Notes under the pieces: generated by a model
The model's input: only the letters and a program-made list of their open reading frames with translations
Told to the model about the DNA's origin: nothing
Database searches by the model: none
Translations under genes and position numbers: made by a program
NCBI GenBank assembly: GCA_963693315.1
Contig: OY856186.1
Location: 234,531,736-234,595,735 of the forward strand
Origin: Diogma glabrata
Taxonomy: Eukaryota > Arthropoda > Insecta > Diptera > Cylindrotomidae
DNA: 64,000 bases
Reading direction: 5' to 3'
Shown: piece after piece, positions 25,589-37,092 of the stretch
Numbering within the stretch: the first letter of the stretch is position 1
How the letters are laid out: the number at the start of each line of letters is the position of its first letter

Positions 25589-27100
25589 CATGTCACTTTG
25601 AACTTTGAATTTGTTACGATTCAGACAGGAAGAAAATTTATAGAGAATTGGTATTGTAATATTTGATGGGAGTAGGATTCATAACGTCACAAGACCAACT
25701 TAAATGTAATAGCTTGTTCATCACAAGCCAGCGGGAGCAGAGGTTTCCTTTAAAAAAAGTTTTAAATAAAATTAAACATTTTGGTGAAGAATGCGTCTAT
25801 AAGTTTGGCTATACCACAGATATTACTGTCAAAGTATTAACAAATCTTGCTTAAACTTAAAGTTCTATTATATTAGACAATAACTCAGACATAGGATCAA
25901 TCAATTAATACAACATTATACAACCCAAATTTCCTCCCTTGCAAAGTATTTAATATTAATCATATAGAATTAAATTTTTCCTAAATATTATTCACTTTTT
26001 GTTAGTTTAAACAAATAGTTTTGCGTAAGAGAATAGTAGATTCTTGTATGAGTTGAGAATGATGGGAATTCTTCACGAGGATGAAGTTTTCCGAAACGAG
26101 CGTAACGAGTGGAGGGAATCATCCGAATGAAGAATTGCCATCATCCTATACAAATACAAGATGCTATTTTATCCCCGACTACAAAATATTTCGATTAAAT
26201 TCCAGTTTGTTTGAACAAAACAAGTTTTTATTTTATATTTTATATATGTATTGTTCTCCTTTTAACCTGTTTATATTACTATACCAACAAATGAAGTCTT
26301 TAATTTGTTAGGGGAATATTTAATAAACTATAGAACTGTTGAAGAATTTAATTAGAATCACTAGTTGTGGAATAAATACAATTACAATGGAAGATATATG
26401 CATGGAAAGCATATATTCTTTAGTAGTCGTAAATAATAATATATTCTTATATGAGTTTAGAATGAGGGCATTTCATTTATGGGCTTAGAATGATGTCAAA
26501 AATTGTCATCATACTATTCGAAAACAGGATGCTATTTTATCCACGACTGCAAAATATTTCCTATAATTTCCAGTTTGCCTGCTAAAATTTTTATCAACCA
26601 TGATTAATATTCTTACTAATACATTTATTCAAAACGAAATTCATCATAGACATCATAGAAGAACATTTTCACGTCAAATTTGCACTCAACATTATTTGTG
26701 CGTAAACAAATAATTTTTACTAAACATGTAAACTACAAAACTTGCAGTTAGCTTATCGTTCTTTCATTATAATAAAACAATATTTATATAATACATTAAT
26801 TCATTAATTATATTAATTGTAAAATTGAAACAATTCGTCTATTAAGAGTACCCCCTCGATATAGAACCATTAAAGTTCATCGTGAAACCGACATGAAAAG
26901 TATACAAGATATTGCTATTGAGGCTCGGGCAAAATACTTTTATGTACCATCTGCAATATGTTGAAAATACTTTAATTAATAACTTCAACCAACAAATTTT
27001 ATAAAATTATAAATATGTAGATTAAGTAGTTAGGCACGTAGGTTAAAAAAAAGATTGAAAAAACGGCAAATTTTTCAATATTATAATATTTTAATATTAA
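25589..27100. other. Intronic DNA with a short dispersed repeat
   Basis: Two related tracts at about 26041-26175 and 26440-26560 share aagatgctattttatcc(c/a)cga ctacaaaat-type text. The first contains inverted words (ttcttgtatgagttgagaat / ccatcatcctatacaaatac). They look like fragments of one MITE family. The rest is unrecognised. Confidence 0.45.
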
Positions 27101-27598
27101 TACTAAGTTTACACCAGTATCTAATAGGTACATACAATACTTAATAGGTCGACTATGGTCGATGTAAACAGTTATCAAAAAAGTACGTACCAAATATTTG
27201 GTAGGATGATTTGCTACGTATCAAATTAGGTACGTAGCAAATAGGTATTATTTTTACGGTGTGAACACTAAAATTTGGTATGACATTTAAAATAAAAATA
27301 AATAAACTTATTTTATAAATATATATTTATGTTTCATGTGATTTTTTTTGCTGAAATTAAAATTAAAGAATTTTAGTAAGAATATAATAAATGTTTACAG
27401 TTTTTTATAAAAAAATATATTTGGAAATTCTTTTTTTCTAACCAAAAAAACTAACAATGAAAAAGACGCGCTAAAAATTAATATGTCATACCTAATTAAT
27501 AAGAGTTTACATCACCGCATCAAATTTAAAAAGTATGATGGTGAAAATGGCTAGCAAATTTGATACGTAGCAAATTAGATACTGGTGTAAACTTAGTA
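27101..27598. mobile_element. 498-bp MITE with perfect 25-bp TIRs
   Basis: Begins tactaagtttacaccagtat (continuing ctaat) and ends with the exact complement, attagatactggtgtaaact tagta. Subterminal repeats of acgtagcaaat-type words occur inside both ends. The interior has no gene. A TA target duplication is possible because the termini begin and end in TA. Confidence 0.88.
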
Positions 27599-28175
27599 TA
27601 AGTAATCTAATTACAATGTTCAATAACATTTTCTTTTCTATATTCATTAAAATAAATCTTAAATTGAAGTGAAATCGCATAGATCAGAGGCATGTCAAAC
27701 TCATTTCGGTATACGGGCCAAATTTTTCGAAAATTATTTTCCAAAGCCTTATGCGGGACACATGTTCTTGGTTTTATTAAAAATTTTAAATTTGTTAAGG
27801 AAAACAAAACAAAAATGTTTATATAGAAATTTATTAGTTCTTAAAAACATATTTATTAATTCAGGTATGGTATGATTGAATTTGATCGGAAATTTTTATA
27901 CGAATCGAAAATACTACGACAATTTTTTTCCGACGTATGATTGAAATGTTTCGTAATATTTTCGATTCTCATATAAACGCACCCATTTAGTACAGAATTT
28001 AAAAATGTCAAAACCTTTTAATATTCGTATTTATCATTTGTTTTGTGTTGATATTGATAGAAAATATAGTTTAAATGGCGAGTTTAGTTTTTTTTATGAT
28101 TATAGATAGCTTTTCCGTTGTAATATGTTTATTAAAAAAATGTTTTAGAAATGTTTAGAAATGTTTAAAAACTTG
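27599..28175. other. Intronic DNA, nothing recognised
   Basis: AT-rich, without motif or repeat ends. Confidence 0.5.
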
Positions 28176-28318
28176 TTTTAGAACACGAGGGTAACCTTGT
28201 CCGACAAAAATGTATCTGATATTGTCGAGTCAGACATCCCAAACATGCCAAAATATCAATTGTCGGACTCGATAGCAGACACATTTTTGTCGGACAAGGT
28301 TACCCTCGTGTTCTAAAA
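28176..28318. mobile_element. 143-bp MITE with perfect 38-bp TIRs
   Basis: The left end ttttagaacacgagggtaac continues cttgtccgacaaaaatgt. The right end is its exact complement over 38 bp. The interior of about 67 bp also has partial inverted text (gatattgtcgagtc / gactcgata). Perfect ends imply recent insertion or amplification. Confidence 0.9.
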
Positions 28319-29300
28319 GGAATTTTCACCCCACAAAGTTTTAAAAAAAGATGTGGTAGCAAATTTACTAGTTCGCGGGCAATCGTCATTTTTCGGAGCT
28401 TACCGAAAATGACAGAACAAAAGTTTTCGATCTTGTTAAGGACTGGCACCTCACGAAGTATAAAATATGTGGTAATAATTAAATGAAATCGGCGATGGCC
28501 CAGGAACTATAATCTCTTATTTCGAAAAATATTACGATTTCATTCAACGGCAATAAAAATCTTCTTAAAACTAATGATTCGAAGGGCAACGCACTTCGGC
28601 ATAATATGACAAATCCTTGTAATCACATTCCACATCTTTAATTAAATAATGCTCAATGGTTTAAGCCACGTGCTCAAATAAGTTTAATGATTTTAGCAAC
28701 TTTTTTATAAATACATTGTCAATTTTCATTACTTTTGAACATAAGACCAGCAACGTGGATAATGCAAATTGCAATGGAAGTTTTGAAAAGATCTGTTATG
28801 TTGGGTTGTTAACATAATCTTTTAGTCGGCCGACGACACCACGTATAGCTTCTTTCATAAAAGGGGTTTTTGCCAAAAGGAGAAGTTGCCAAATACACCG
28901 GGTTGTGCATTGAAAGGTCATATTTTTTAATAGCAATTATAGGGTCATTCCATGTCAAACCAACCAGTCACTCAACCCGACCATTTTAGATTTTTATGAA
29001 ACTCACAGAAATTGTTTTCCATGAATATACAAGTAAAAGACGATTTTCAAAATTTCTTTATCTCTTTTCGTTTTTGTGTAATTAATTTTCAAAATTTTGG
29101 AATATCGTTATTTTGGGGCTTACCTGTATAGTTGAAATTTCGAATATCTCAAGTTGTGTACAACCCAGAGAGCTGATTGACCCCCCCCCCCCCTATGAAA
29201 TATTCTACATTTAAATTATATTTTTATTCGCCTACGTATTAAAGTGTTGCTTTATTACTGTGATTTGCGGCCTTAAAGTGTCACTTTTTAGCCATATATT
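28319..29300. other. Intronic DNA and LTR-element target site
   Basis: Mostly unrecognised. From about 28942, gggtcattccatgtcaaacc resembles the start of a widespread insect MITE type but no second end was found. A run of 11 C lies at 29181-29193. From about 29215 to 29300 the DNA is a dispersed repeat, also present at 51055-51130, into which the LTR element inserted. Confidence 0.5.
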
Positions 29301-30745
29301 TGTAATGGTGTGAACATCCACATCATTCCGCTCACCTGTTTGCACGAACTTTTTATTCACCCCGAGTACTTATTCCATGGACACAAGTATCACCCCTCAT
29401 ACTAATTCAATTTGCTCAGTAAGCACTTTGACGGTTCGACATATTTTGTTACATATGAAATTAACACTATTTTTCTCACAAATACTTTGTATGATTGTTT
29501 ATTTTATGAAATTTTAAACTCCATAAACTTTTATCAACATCATCGGAAAATTAATGTGCGAGGGATGACTGGAAAGTTCAAAATTCTGATAACAAACATA
29601 TGTTTCTTGGTGGTGGTGATCTTTTACTGGCCCTTAATTTTTTTTGAATGGAATGTTTTGAAGAGAAAGATGAAGAATAGAAGGAAAGTTTTTTTTTGTT
29701 GAGGAGACCATGGGACCGTAAGGTCGATCCCAGTGAGCCTCGGAAAATAATAAAACCAATAAGATTAAAGTAAATCTTAGAAGTAAACGAGTTGGTGGTT
29801 GGCAGTGAAAAGTAAGTGAAGTGTAAAATTAATCAGTTTTTTTTTTGAGTAGTTTTGAAGTGGTGAATGGATCGGTAGCTTGATGAATTAGAGGAGATGA
29901 ATTATGTGTTGGACCGTAAGGGTCGGTTTTAATAAAATAATTAGATATAACTAAACTAAATATTAATTAAAATAATTAAAGTGATAAGCAATGGTTAAAA
30001 TGACTAGTGATTAGTCAATTTGAAAGAACACAAAAATTAAGTGTTACAAGTTTATAAAATGTTTCATAAAATTTGTCGATTTAATTTTGTTATAATAATT
30101 TAAAAGAAAATTTTAGTTTATACTAAATTTATGACTAAAATTAAGTGTCAACGTAACAATAATATGTATGACTAATGTGCACCATGATGGTTTAATTAAA
30201 GCAATACGAATAAAAGCCAAAATATGTGTTGTTTCATTACGAGTGGGTCACATTACTTGCAACCAAATTCAAATTGTGGGTGTTAAACAAAATTGAAATT
30301 TTAATGTCGGAAAACCAAATATTCTTGATAACTCAAAAGATGAGTGTGCATTGCAGTTAACTGAGGACTCAGAAACATCAATAATACTTTCAAAAAAAAC
30401 GGAAATCACCTAATTGTTATCGCATGGAATACTCAGCGGATCATCGCTTGGGCAGGGAAGTAATTACTTATTTTTATTTTACCTGTTTATAACTTTACCT
30501 AACCGGTTTAATATTACAATGATGGGCTAGGTTATATAGTTTGGGGAGAGTTGTGACCTGGCAGTTCTCCCTTCTGGAGAACCTGGGTGATGTTTAAGGC
30601 ACGCTTCGATTGTTTTCTTTTAGTTTTAAATTTCTTGTAAAGAGGTTGGTCTAGAACCTTCGCTCTACGAGCTAGCGGCAGGGTTTTTGGCGTGCAAGAC
30701 CAAATGGTAGACCTTCACGGTCTACCTGATAAACCTCCCATTACA
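29301..30745 (+). repeat. 5' LTR
   Basis: Begins tgtaatggtgtgaacatcca and ends taaacctcccattaca. Matches 35646-37092 nearly base for base. It contains an open frame of 96 codons (29412-29702). Confidence 0.93.
29412..29702 (+). CDS. LTR-internal ORF, 96 aa, one membrane segment
   Basis: The predicted protein starts MLSKHFDGSTYFVTYE and has one strongly hydrophobic stretch (ILITNICFLVVVIFYWPLIF), followed by a basic tail (KRKMKNRRK). It is identical in the right LTR apart from D8 to G and possibly nearby silent changes. The layout (short ectodomain, one TM, basic tail) resembles the C-terminal end of a membrane glycoprotein. The frame may be the end of an env-like gene that once ran into the LTR, or a chance ORF. 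No family recognised. Confidence 0.4.
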   Translation: MLSKHFDGSTYFVTYEINTIFLTNTLYDCLFYEILNSINFYQHHRKINVRGMTGKFKILITNICFLVVVIFYWPLIFFEWNVLKRKMKNRRKVFFC

Positions 30746-30748
30746 AGA

Positions 30749-30765
30749 TGGCGTCCAACAGGGCC
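30749..30765 (+). promoter_or_regulatory. Primer-binding site, tRNA-Lys type
   Basis: tggcgtccaacagggcc lies three bases after the LTR end. It is complementary to a tRNA 3' end in CCA, and matches the lysine-tRNA terminus (TTGG-CGCCA) used by gypsy-type elements, except for a few positions. Confidence 0.7.
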
Positions 30766-31024
30766 TCTAGAGCGACAATGTTTGGGTCTTTGGATCCAAA
30801 CAGGGTTGTTCTAGAGACAACAATTTTTTTTTAATTTGTGAATTTAGTTTGTTTAAATAGTTTTTTGTGTTAAGTGAATTATTCAGGTTGTTTGGGTGTT
30901 GGTATTGGGACGACAGGGAAACATATATGTTGGAAAATGCTAGCCCTTGGCTCTCTGAGCCATAGCTAGACCTCATATGTTTGCTTCTCGGACAGATGTT
31001 ATCACCTGAGCAGCCTTTCAAAGC

Positions 31025-33580
31025 CCGTTAGTTTAATTAAATTTTTTTTTGTAACCACCTAGGTTTTTGGACTGGTTGATCTGTCAGTCACAGCTCTTCC
31101 CTTAATTTCTTTTGGAATTGTTTTTGTCAAATAAATTTTTTGTGTTTTATTGAATGTTCTCGGAATTTTTGTATTTTTATAAATAACTGTGGATGGTTTT
31201 TATCATATTTAATTTTTTCTTTTAATTGTATTTTAGAGAAATTTTTTTTTAATTTTAGTACAAATTCTAGATAATTGAGATAATTAAGATTTTGAAATTT
31301 TTAAGATTAATCGTTAACTTTAGCATTTTGAATAATTTTAGAATTTTGAAAATTGTTATTAATTTGTTTGTAATTTTTAAACTTTTTGTGGTTGGTTAGT
31401 TTTTGTGTAATTTTTGAAGAATATTTTATGATTGCATAAAATTAAATTTGTTTGAATAGTGTTGCATAATTTAAATATTTTTTATGGTTATTTAATTTTT
31501 CTGAATCAAAAAAGTATTTAGTAATATTGTGTAAGTAAGTTAAAAGTGGTAATTAATAATTTGGTTTTGATTTTTTTAGATTAATGTGATTTCAATTTGA
31601 AAATTTTGAACTTTGAGAAAATTTTTTGTTAATAAGTTTGTTATAGGATTTTGGAAAATTTTTGATTAAGCATAATTTTTTATTTTTACATTTTGAATGA
31701 ACTTTTGAACTTTTAGTATTTTAGTAATTTTAGAATTTGGGGAATGTTCGTAATTTTAAGTTTTATTATTTTAAATAATTCATTTCAGTTTTTGTAAGTT
31801 TTATGAATAGATTTTGTAATTTTTATGATTTTTCTGGGTATCTGAATGAAATTTTGAATATTTTTTTTGGATAATTGTTTGAAAATTTTTATAATTTTAG
31901 AAAATTTTTGATAATTTTAACTTCCAGAATATTTAGAAATTATTGACATATTAATTTTTTTTTAAAATTTTATATTAAGTGAAATTAAATTTTAATGAGG
32001 ATTTTGGAATTGTGTTTAAATTATAAACTCTAATGTTCAATTCTTTCGAAAATTTGAATTGTTCATGTTTTTAGAGTTTTTGAGTTTTATTGAATTTTTA
32101 TAGAACTTTTGATTTATTTGTAAATAATTTTGAAAATCTGTATAATTTTAGTTAATTTTCAATTTTTTTTGAAAATTTTTGTTATATTTTTAGTTGAAAA
32201 TTTTAATAGTTATAGGTTATTGTTTGTAATTTTAGTAAGTTTTGAGTTTTAATTTTTTTAGTTGTTTTGTGTAATTTTATATTTTTTCGAAATATTGTCT
32301 GTTGGAAAATTTTTATTAATTACTTAGAAAATTTTTGTGAAATATTTGTTTTAGATTTTTTTTTGAATTGAGGTTTTATGAAAATGTTGTGGTTTTGAAT
32401 ATTTGTAATATTGTTAGATTTTGGAAGTTTTTTTTGAAAATTTAATTTTGATCGTATTTAATTTTTGAAATTTATAAATTTTTTTGTAATTTTCTAATTT
32501 TGATGTATTTTTTAATTTATTAAACTTGGAATATTTTTAATCATTTTTTTTGAAAACTTTTGTAAAATTTTTGGAATTTAAAATAACAAAATTTTTGTTT
32601 AACTAAATATTTTAGATTAATATTATAGTAAATATTTTTCTATATAATTTTTGGAAAATTTTTTTTTAATAATTTCTAAATTTTTTGTAAAGTATTTGTT
32701 GCTTATAAAAGTTGGATATTTTTTTTTTTGAAAATATTTTTGTATTTTGTAAATTTTAATATTTAGTATTTTTGGGTTGTTAAGTTTTTTAAGAAAGTGT
32801 TGTAATTCACCTTTTGAAATTTAAATAATTTTCTGACACTGTTAATTTTGTTTAAAAATTTTGTATTTTGTGAACTTTAAATTTTTGTTTGAAATTTAGA
32901 AAATTTTTTATTGCACTTTTCAATTTAGTTTGAATAATTTTTGAATTTTTTTTAAATTGTTTTAAAATTTATTTTGAGTGTCTTAATATTTTTTTGAAGT
33001 AATATACCAGTTCAATCAGGAACTTCAACTCCACCAACTCCAACTACACCAACGCCAACTCCAACCGTCTTTCATTATAGAAGTTAGAGTAAGTTTATTT
33101 TAGTAAATTTTTTTTAGAATCTCAGAATTTTATTCAGTTTTTCAATTGTTTTGAATTTTTTTGGATTTTCAATTTAATTTTATTTGTTTTGGAATTTGTT
33201 AATTTCTTTACTTAGAATTTTTCGAATTTTTTTTTGTTATTTTAGTTTTTTCTAAGTTTTAAAATTTGTAATAGAAAGCAACAGCCCAACCACTGCCGAA
33301 CTCCAGCTGCTGCATCCAACTACCAACCACCAACTCACCACTGTTTATGTATTTTGTGAAGTTTTGTTTTTGTTCTTGGGTTTTGTTTTCTAACTTGTTC
33401 AACAAATAGACTTAATTTTATGTTTTAGTTAGGAAATGTCTGAATTTTTGTTTTTGTTTCCAGTTCATTATAGTGCAGCAATTGTTTTTTTTATAAATCC
33501 AAAACTTCCAAGTTTCGCTCTTTTTCTTCGTCCAAAATTGGTTTTAATTTTTTTCTAATCCGTTGCGGTCGACACATTCT
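31025..33580. repeat. T/G-skewed low-complexity interior of the LTR element
   Basis: About 2.5 kb made almost only of words like aattttggaatttttgt. T far exceeds A and G far exceeds C on the plus strand. There is no ORF. Two C/A-rich islands interrupt it (about 33005-33070 with ccaactcc repeats, and 33280-33345). The text resembles the complement of the A-rich tracts at 40745-41500 and 54700-55140. Confidence 0.75.
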
Positions 33581-33808
33581 CAGTCATTATGGCTCTTAAT
33601 CCTAATTTCCTAGCCCTCCGCAGCGGATTGTGTAATTGGGCCACTCAGAAAATGAAGGGTCTGAGCATGACCCAGATTCTGCCCTGTGGTCATGTCTTGT
33701 AAATGTTTTTAAATTCTGTTTTGTTGATTTGAAAATTTTTTTTGAAATTTTGTATTTGGTTGGCATTTTTGCCTTTGAAATTTTCTTTTGTTTGTATTTT
33801 GTTTTCAA

Positions 33809-34220
33809 ATTTTGGGCGAAAGGCAAGAGTAAGTCTTGTAAGTCCTGACGCGCAGACAACATTTGTGTATTGATGTGTGTTTGGTTTTGTCTGAGGTTGT
33901 TCTGTGGGCGGAGGGCAAGATATCTTGTAAGTCCTAACGCGCAGACAACATTTGTGTTTGAGGTTGTTTTAGTTATTCAGTTTTGTTCTGTGGGCGAAAG
34001 GCAATTTTTATAAGTCCTGACGCGCAGATAACTTTGTTAGGTTTAATTTTGAGGTATTTTTTTTTGGGATAAGTTTTGTTCTGTGGGCGAAAGGCAACAT
34101 GTTGTAAGTCCTGACGCGCAGACAATTCGTTGACGTTTAGTTCTAGTTTTGTGGTTGTATAGTTGTTGTTCTGGGTGTGAAAGGCTGAACTCGTAAGTCC
34201 TTGACACACAGACAACATTT
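33809..34220 (+). repeat. Five tandem ~90-bp units in LTR-element interior
   Basis: Each unit has a gggcgaaaggc-type word followed about 10-20 bases later by gtaagtcctgacgcgcagac aac. Cores lie near 33837, 33930, 34012, 34105 and 34194; the last is the most diverged. Each unit contains gtaagt, a perfect 5' splice-site hexamer. Confidence 0.85.
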
Positions 34221-35061
34221 AAGTTTTAGTTTTTTTGTTTAGCTTAATACCGCAAAGGTAGGAAAGGTCCTTCAGACGTATTCCTAACGGGGTTTACGAT
34301 CCCGCGTACCTTAGTTGGGTGGGAAATGGCTGCTGCGAGAGGGTCGTGAGTGGTGATTTGATATGGCCCGGACCTTGTTCACCCCTGATGGTTTACCATC
34401 TAGGTCATCCCACCATAATTATTTTACGACTTTCACGGGTTCTCAATGAGGTCATGACCACCAATTGTTACGTTCAATTAGTCTAACTGCCATGGTCTTC
34501 AAAAATTCTGTTTGTTAGAGCGTAACCTGTTGGAAGGTAGGAAGAGCGTAGACCAGTGGACGATAACAGGGAAATGAATCGCCTGTCGTTCGGGCTGCTG
34601 TGACTGACGGTCTCCATCCTTAAAACCAACCTCTTTACTCTCCACACAGTGTGTTTCGGTGGCGTTTTTTTTTGCTTGCCAGGGAACAGTCGGCAGGAAA
34701 ATGCTAGCCTTTGGCTTTCGGAGCCATAGTTAGACCACTGCTGTCCTCTGGTCAACTTTCTATTATACCGAAACACTCTCCCATTACCTTTTTGTTTAGT
34801 ATAGTATTTGTGGTTTTCCATTTTGGTCTTGGTAAAACATTCTCGTTTCTTCTCAAACTTTGTTTATAAGTGCCTTTAATATATATCCTTTTTGCTGCTT
34901 ATGTCTTTCTTTTTATTCAAACTTATTTTTGCTTACTGATTTATGTGCTTTCCGTATAGGAAACCACCTAAAATTGAGGCTCGTTAACTTTTGATTATTA
35001 TTTAGAAAAAAAAATTAAATAAAACACTTGTGCTTTTGCACGACTATAATTTGTTGACCTT
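34221..35061. other. LTR-element interior, non-coding
   Basis: Mixed-composition sequence. A 35-bp word at 34697-34735 (atgctagcctttggctttcg gagccatagttagacc) echoes 30938-30972. The 112-codon minus-strand frame 34483-34821 is explained by this duplication and shows no family resemblance. Confidence 0.5.
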
Positions 35062-35084
35062 TTGTCCCTTTTCGATTTTCAGTT

Positions 35085-35500
35085 ATCATCCATTCCACGT
35101 GGGAATCGACTTTTAAACTATTTAGCTTTAGCACTTTTCTTAGTATCTACTATCCTCAGATATGCACAGGACATCAAATCCTTGTCTGTTATACTCCATT
35201 CCACGTGGGAATCGACTTTTAAACTATTTAGCTTTAGTACTTTTCTTAGTATCTACTATCCTCAGATATGCACAGGACATCAAATCGTTGTCTGTTATAC
35301 TCCATTCCACGCGGGAATCGACTTTAACTATTTAGCTTTAGTACTTTTTTTGTGTCTATTATCATCATATCCGCGCAGGACACCAAATTTTTATATGTTA
35401 TGCTCCATCTTAGGCTGGAATCGACTTGTAATTTTGCACGAATCGAAGGTTTCAACATTTTTCCTTTCGGCTGTCATTGTTCATCCATTCCGTACCAGGA
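35085..35500 (+). repeat. Tandem ~100-113-bp units in LTR-element interior
   Basis: Units begin ccattccacgtgggaatcga and run through tttagctttagtacttttct to cacaggacatcaaat. Starts fall near 35091, 35202, 35303 and 35405 (diverged), with a last remnant at 35484. The 158-codon frame 35062-35538 simply follows the array. Confidence 0.85.
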
Positions 35501-35528
35501 ATCATCTCTTAATTGTTTTTGTCTGTAA

Positions 35529-35595
35529 GTCCGGCTAACTCAGTCGGTAGAGCATGAGACTATCTCTAGGTTTGGGTTCGAGCCTGTTTCTGAAC
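35529..35595 (+). tRNA. tRNA-Lys-like pseudogene, anticodon loop deleted
   Basis: gtccggctaactcagtcggt agagcatgagac matches the 5' half of arthropod tRNA-Lys including the A box. The tract ggttcgagcc gives an intact B box. Four bases including the anticodon are missing (gagact-atctc), and the 3' acceptor strand no longer pairs. It is 50 bp inside the right LTR of an element whose primer site fits tRNA-Lys. Not a functional tRNA. Confidence 0.8.
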
Positions 35596-35645
35596 TTTCT
35601 CTCAGTACGAAAGTAGTCGACTGATCTTCTCCTTTCGTCCTGCCC

Positions 35646-37092
35646 TGTAATGGTGTGAACATCCACATCATTCCGCTCACCTGTTTGCACGAACTTTTTA
35701 TTCACCCCGAGTACTTATTCCATGGACACAAGTATCACCCCTCATACTAATTCAATTTGCTCAGTAAGCACTTTGGCGGTTCGACATATTTTGTTACATA
35801 TGAAATTAACACTATTTTTCTCACAAATACTTTGTATGATTGTTTATTTTATGAAATTTTAAACTCCATAAACTTTTATCAACATCATCGGAAAATTAAT
35901 GTGCGAGGGATGACTGGAAAGTTCAAAATTCTGATAACAAACATATGTTTCTTGGTTGTGGTGATCTTTTACTGGCCCTTAATTTTTTTTGAATGGAATG
36001 TTTTGAAGAGAAAGATGAAGAATAGAAGGAAAGTTTTTTTTTGTTGAGGAGACCATGGGACCGTAAGGTCGATCCCAGTGAGCCTCGGAAAATAATAAAA
36101 CCAATAAGATTAAAGTAAATCTTAGAAGTAAACGAGTTGGTGGTTGGCAGTGAAAAGTAAGTGAAGTGTAAAATTAATCAGTTTTTTTTTTGAGTAGTTT
36201 TGAAGTGGTGAATGGATCGGTAGCTTGATGAATTAGAGGAGATGAATTATGTGTTGGACCGTAAGGGTCGGTTTTAATAAAATAACTAGATATAACTAAA
36301 CTAAATATTAATTAAAATAATTAAAGTGATAAGCAATGGTTAAAATGACTAGTGATTAGTCAATTTGAAAGAACACAAAAATTAAGTGTTACAAGTTTAT
36401 AAAATGTTTCATAAAATTTTTCGATTTAATTTTGTTATAATAATTTAAAAGAAAATTTTAGTTTTAGTATAATATTTATGACTAAAATTAAGTGTCAACG
36501 TAACAATAATATGTATGACTAATGTGCACCATGATGGTTTAATTAAAGCAATACGAATAAAAGCCAAAATATGTGTTGTTTCATTACGAGTGGGTCACAT
36601 TACTTGCAACCAAATTCAAATTGTGGGTGTTAAACAAAATTGAAATTTTAATGTCGGAAAACCAAATATTCTTGATAACTCAAAAGATGAGTGTGCATTG
36701 CAGTTAACTGAGGACTCAGAAACATCAATAATACTTTCAAAAAAAACGGAAATCACCTAATTGTTATCGCATGGAATACTCAGCGGATCATCGCTTGGGC
36801 AGGGAAGTAATTACTTATTTTTATTTTACCTGTTTATAACTTTACCTAACCGGTTTAATATTACAATGATGGGCTAGGTTATATAGTTTGGGGAGAGTTG
36901 TGACCTGGCAGTTCTCCCTTCTGGAGAACCTGGGTGATGTTTAAGGCACGCTTCGATTGTTTTCTTTTAGTTTTAAATTTCTTGTAAAGAGGTTGGTCTA
37001 GAACCTTCGCTCTACGAGCTAGCGGCAGGGTTTTTGGCGTGCAAGACCAAATGGTAGACCTTCACGGTCTACCTGATAAACCTCCCATTACA
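35646..37092 (+). repeat. 3' LTR
   Basis: Near-identical to 29301-30745. Differences include a few substitutions and a small indel at about 36460-36476. It is followed directly by the target duplication TATT and then ttgtggtcatag, which continues the interrupted dispersed repeat. Confidence 0.93.
35757..36047 (+). CDS. LTR-internal ORF, 96 aa (second LTR)
   Basis: Same frame as at 29412-29702, starting MLSKHFGGSTYFVTYE, and intact. Preservation here is expected from the youth of the insertion and is not by itself evidence of selection. Confidence 0.4.
   Translation: MLSKHFGGSTYFVTYEINTIFLTNTLYDCLFYEILNSINFYQHHRKINVRGMTGKFKILITNICFLVVVIFYWPLIFFEWNVLKRKMKNRRKVFFC

Larger units (their letters stand above)
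29301..37092 (+). mobile_element. 7.8-kb LTR retrotransposon without gag-pol, target site TATT
   Basis: Two direct LTRs (1445 and 1447 bp, TG...CA) flank a 4.9-kb interior. The 4-bp duplication TATT (29297-29300 and 37093-37096) flanks it, as for gypsy-type elements. A primer-binding site follows the left LTR, fixing the plus orientation. No gag, protease, RT or integrase frame exists in the interior, so it must be mobilised in trans (LARD-like). The LTRs differ at only a handful of positions, so the insertion is young. No purine-rich tract precedes the right LTR, which is unusual. Confidence 0.88.

Noticed and set aside
30401..30460. 5.8S-rRNA-like words in the LTR (ctcagcggatcatcgcttgg)
   Set aside because: Only a short superficial similarity; surrounding sequence does not continue as rRNA.
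35062..35538. 158-codon hydrophobic ORF in the LTR-element interior
   Set aside because: Follows a ~100-113-bp tandem repeat and changes frame relative to it between units; no family resemblance.
35529..35595. Functional tRNA-Lys gene
   Set aside because: Anticodon bases are deleted and the acceptor stem does not pair; kept only as a tRNA-derived pseudogene.
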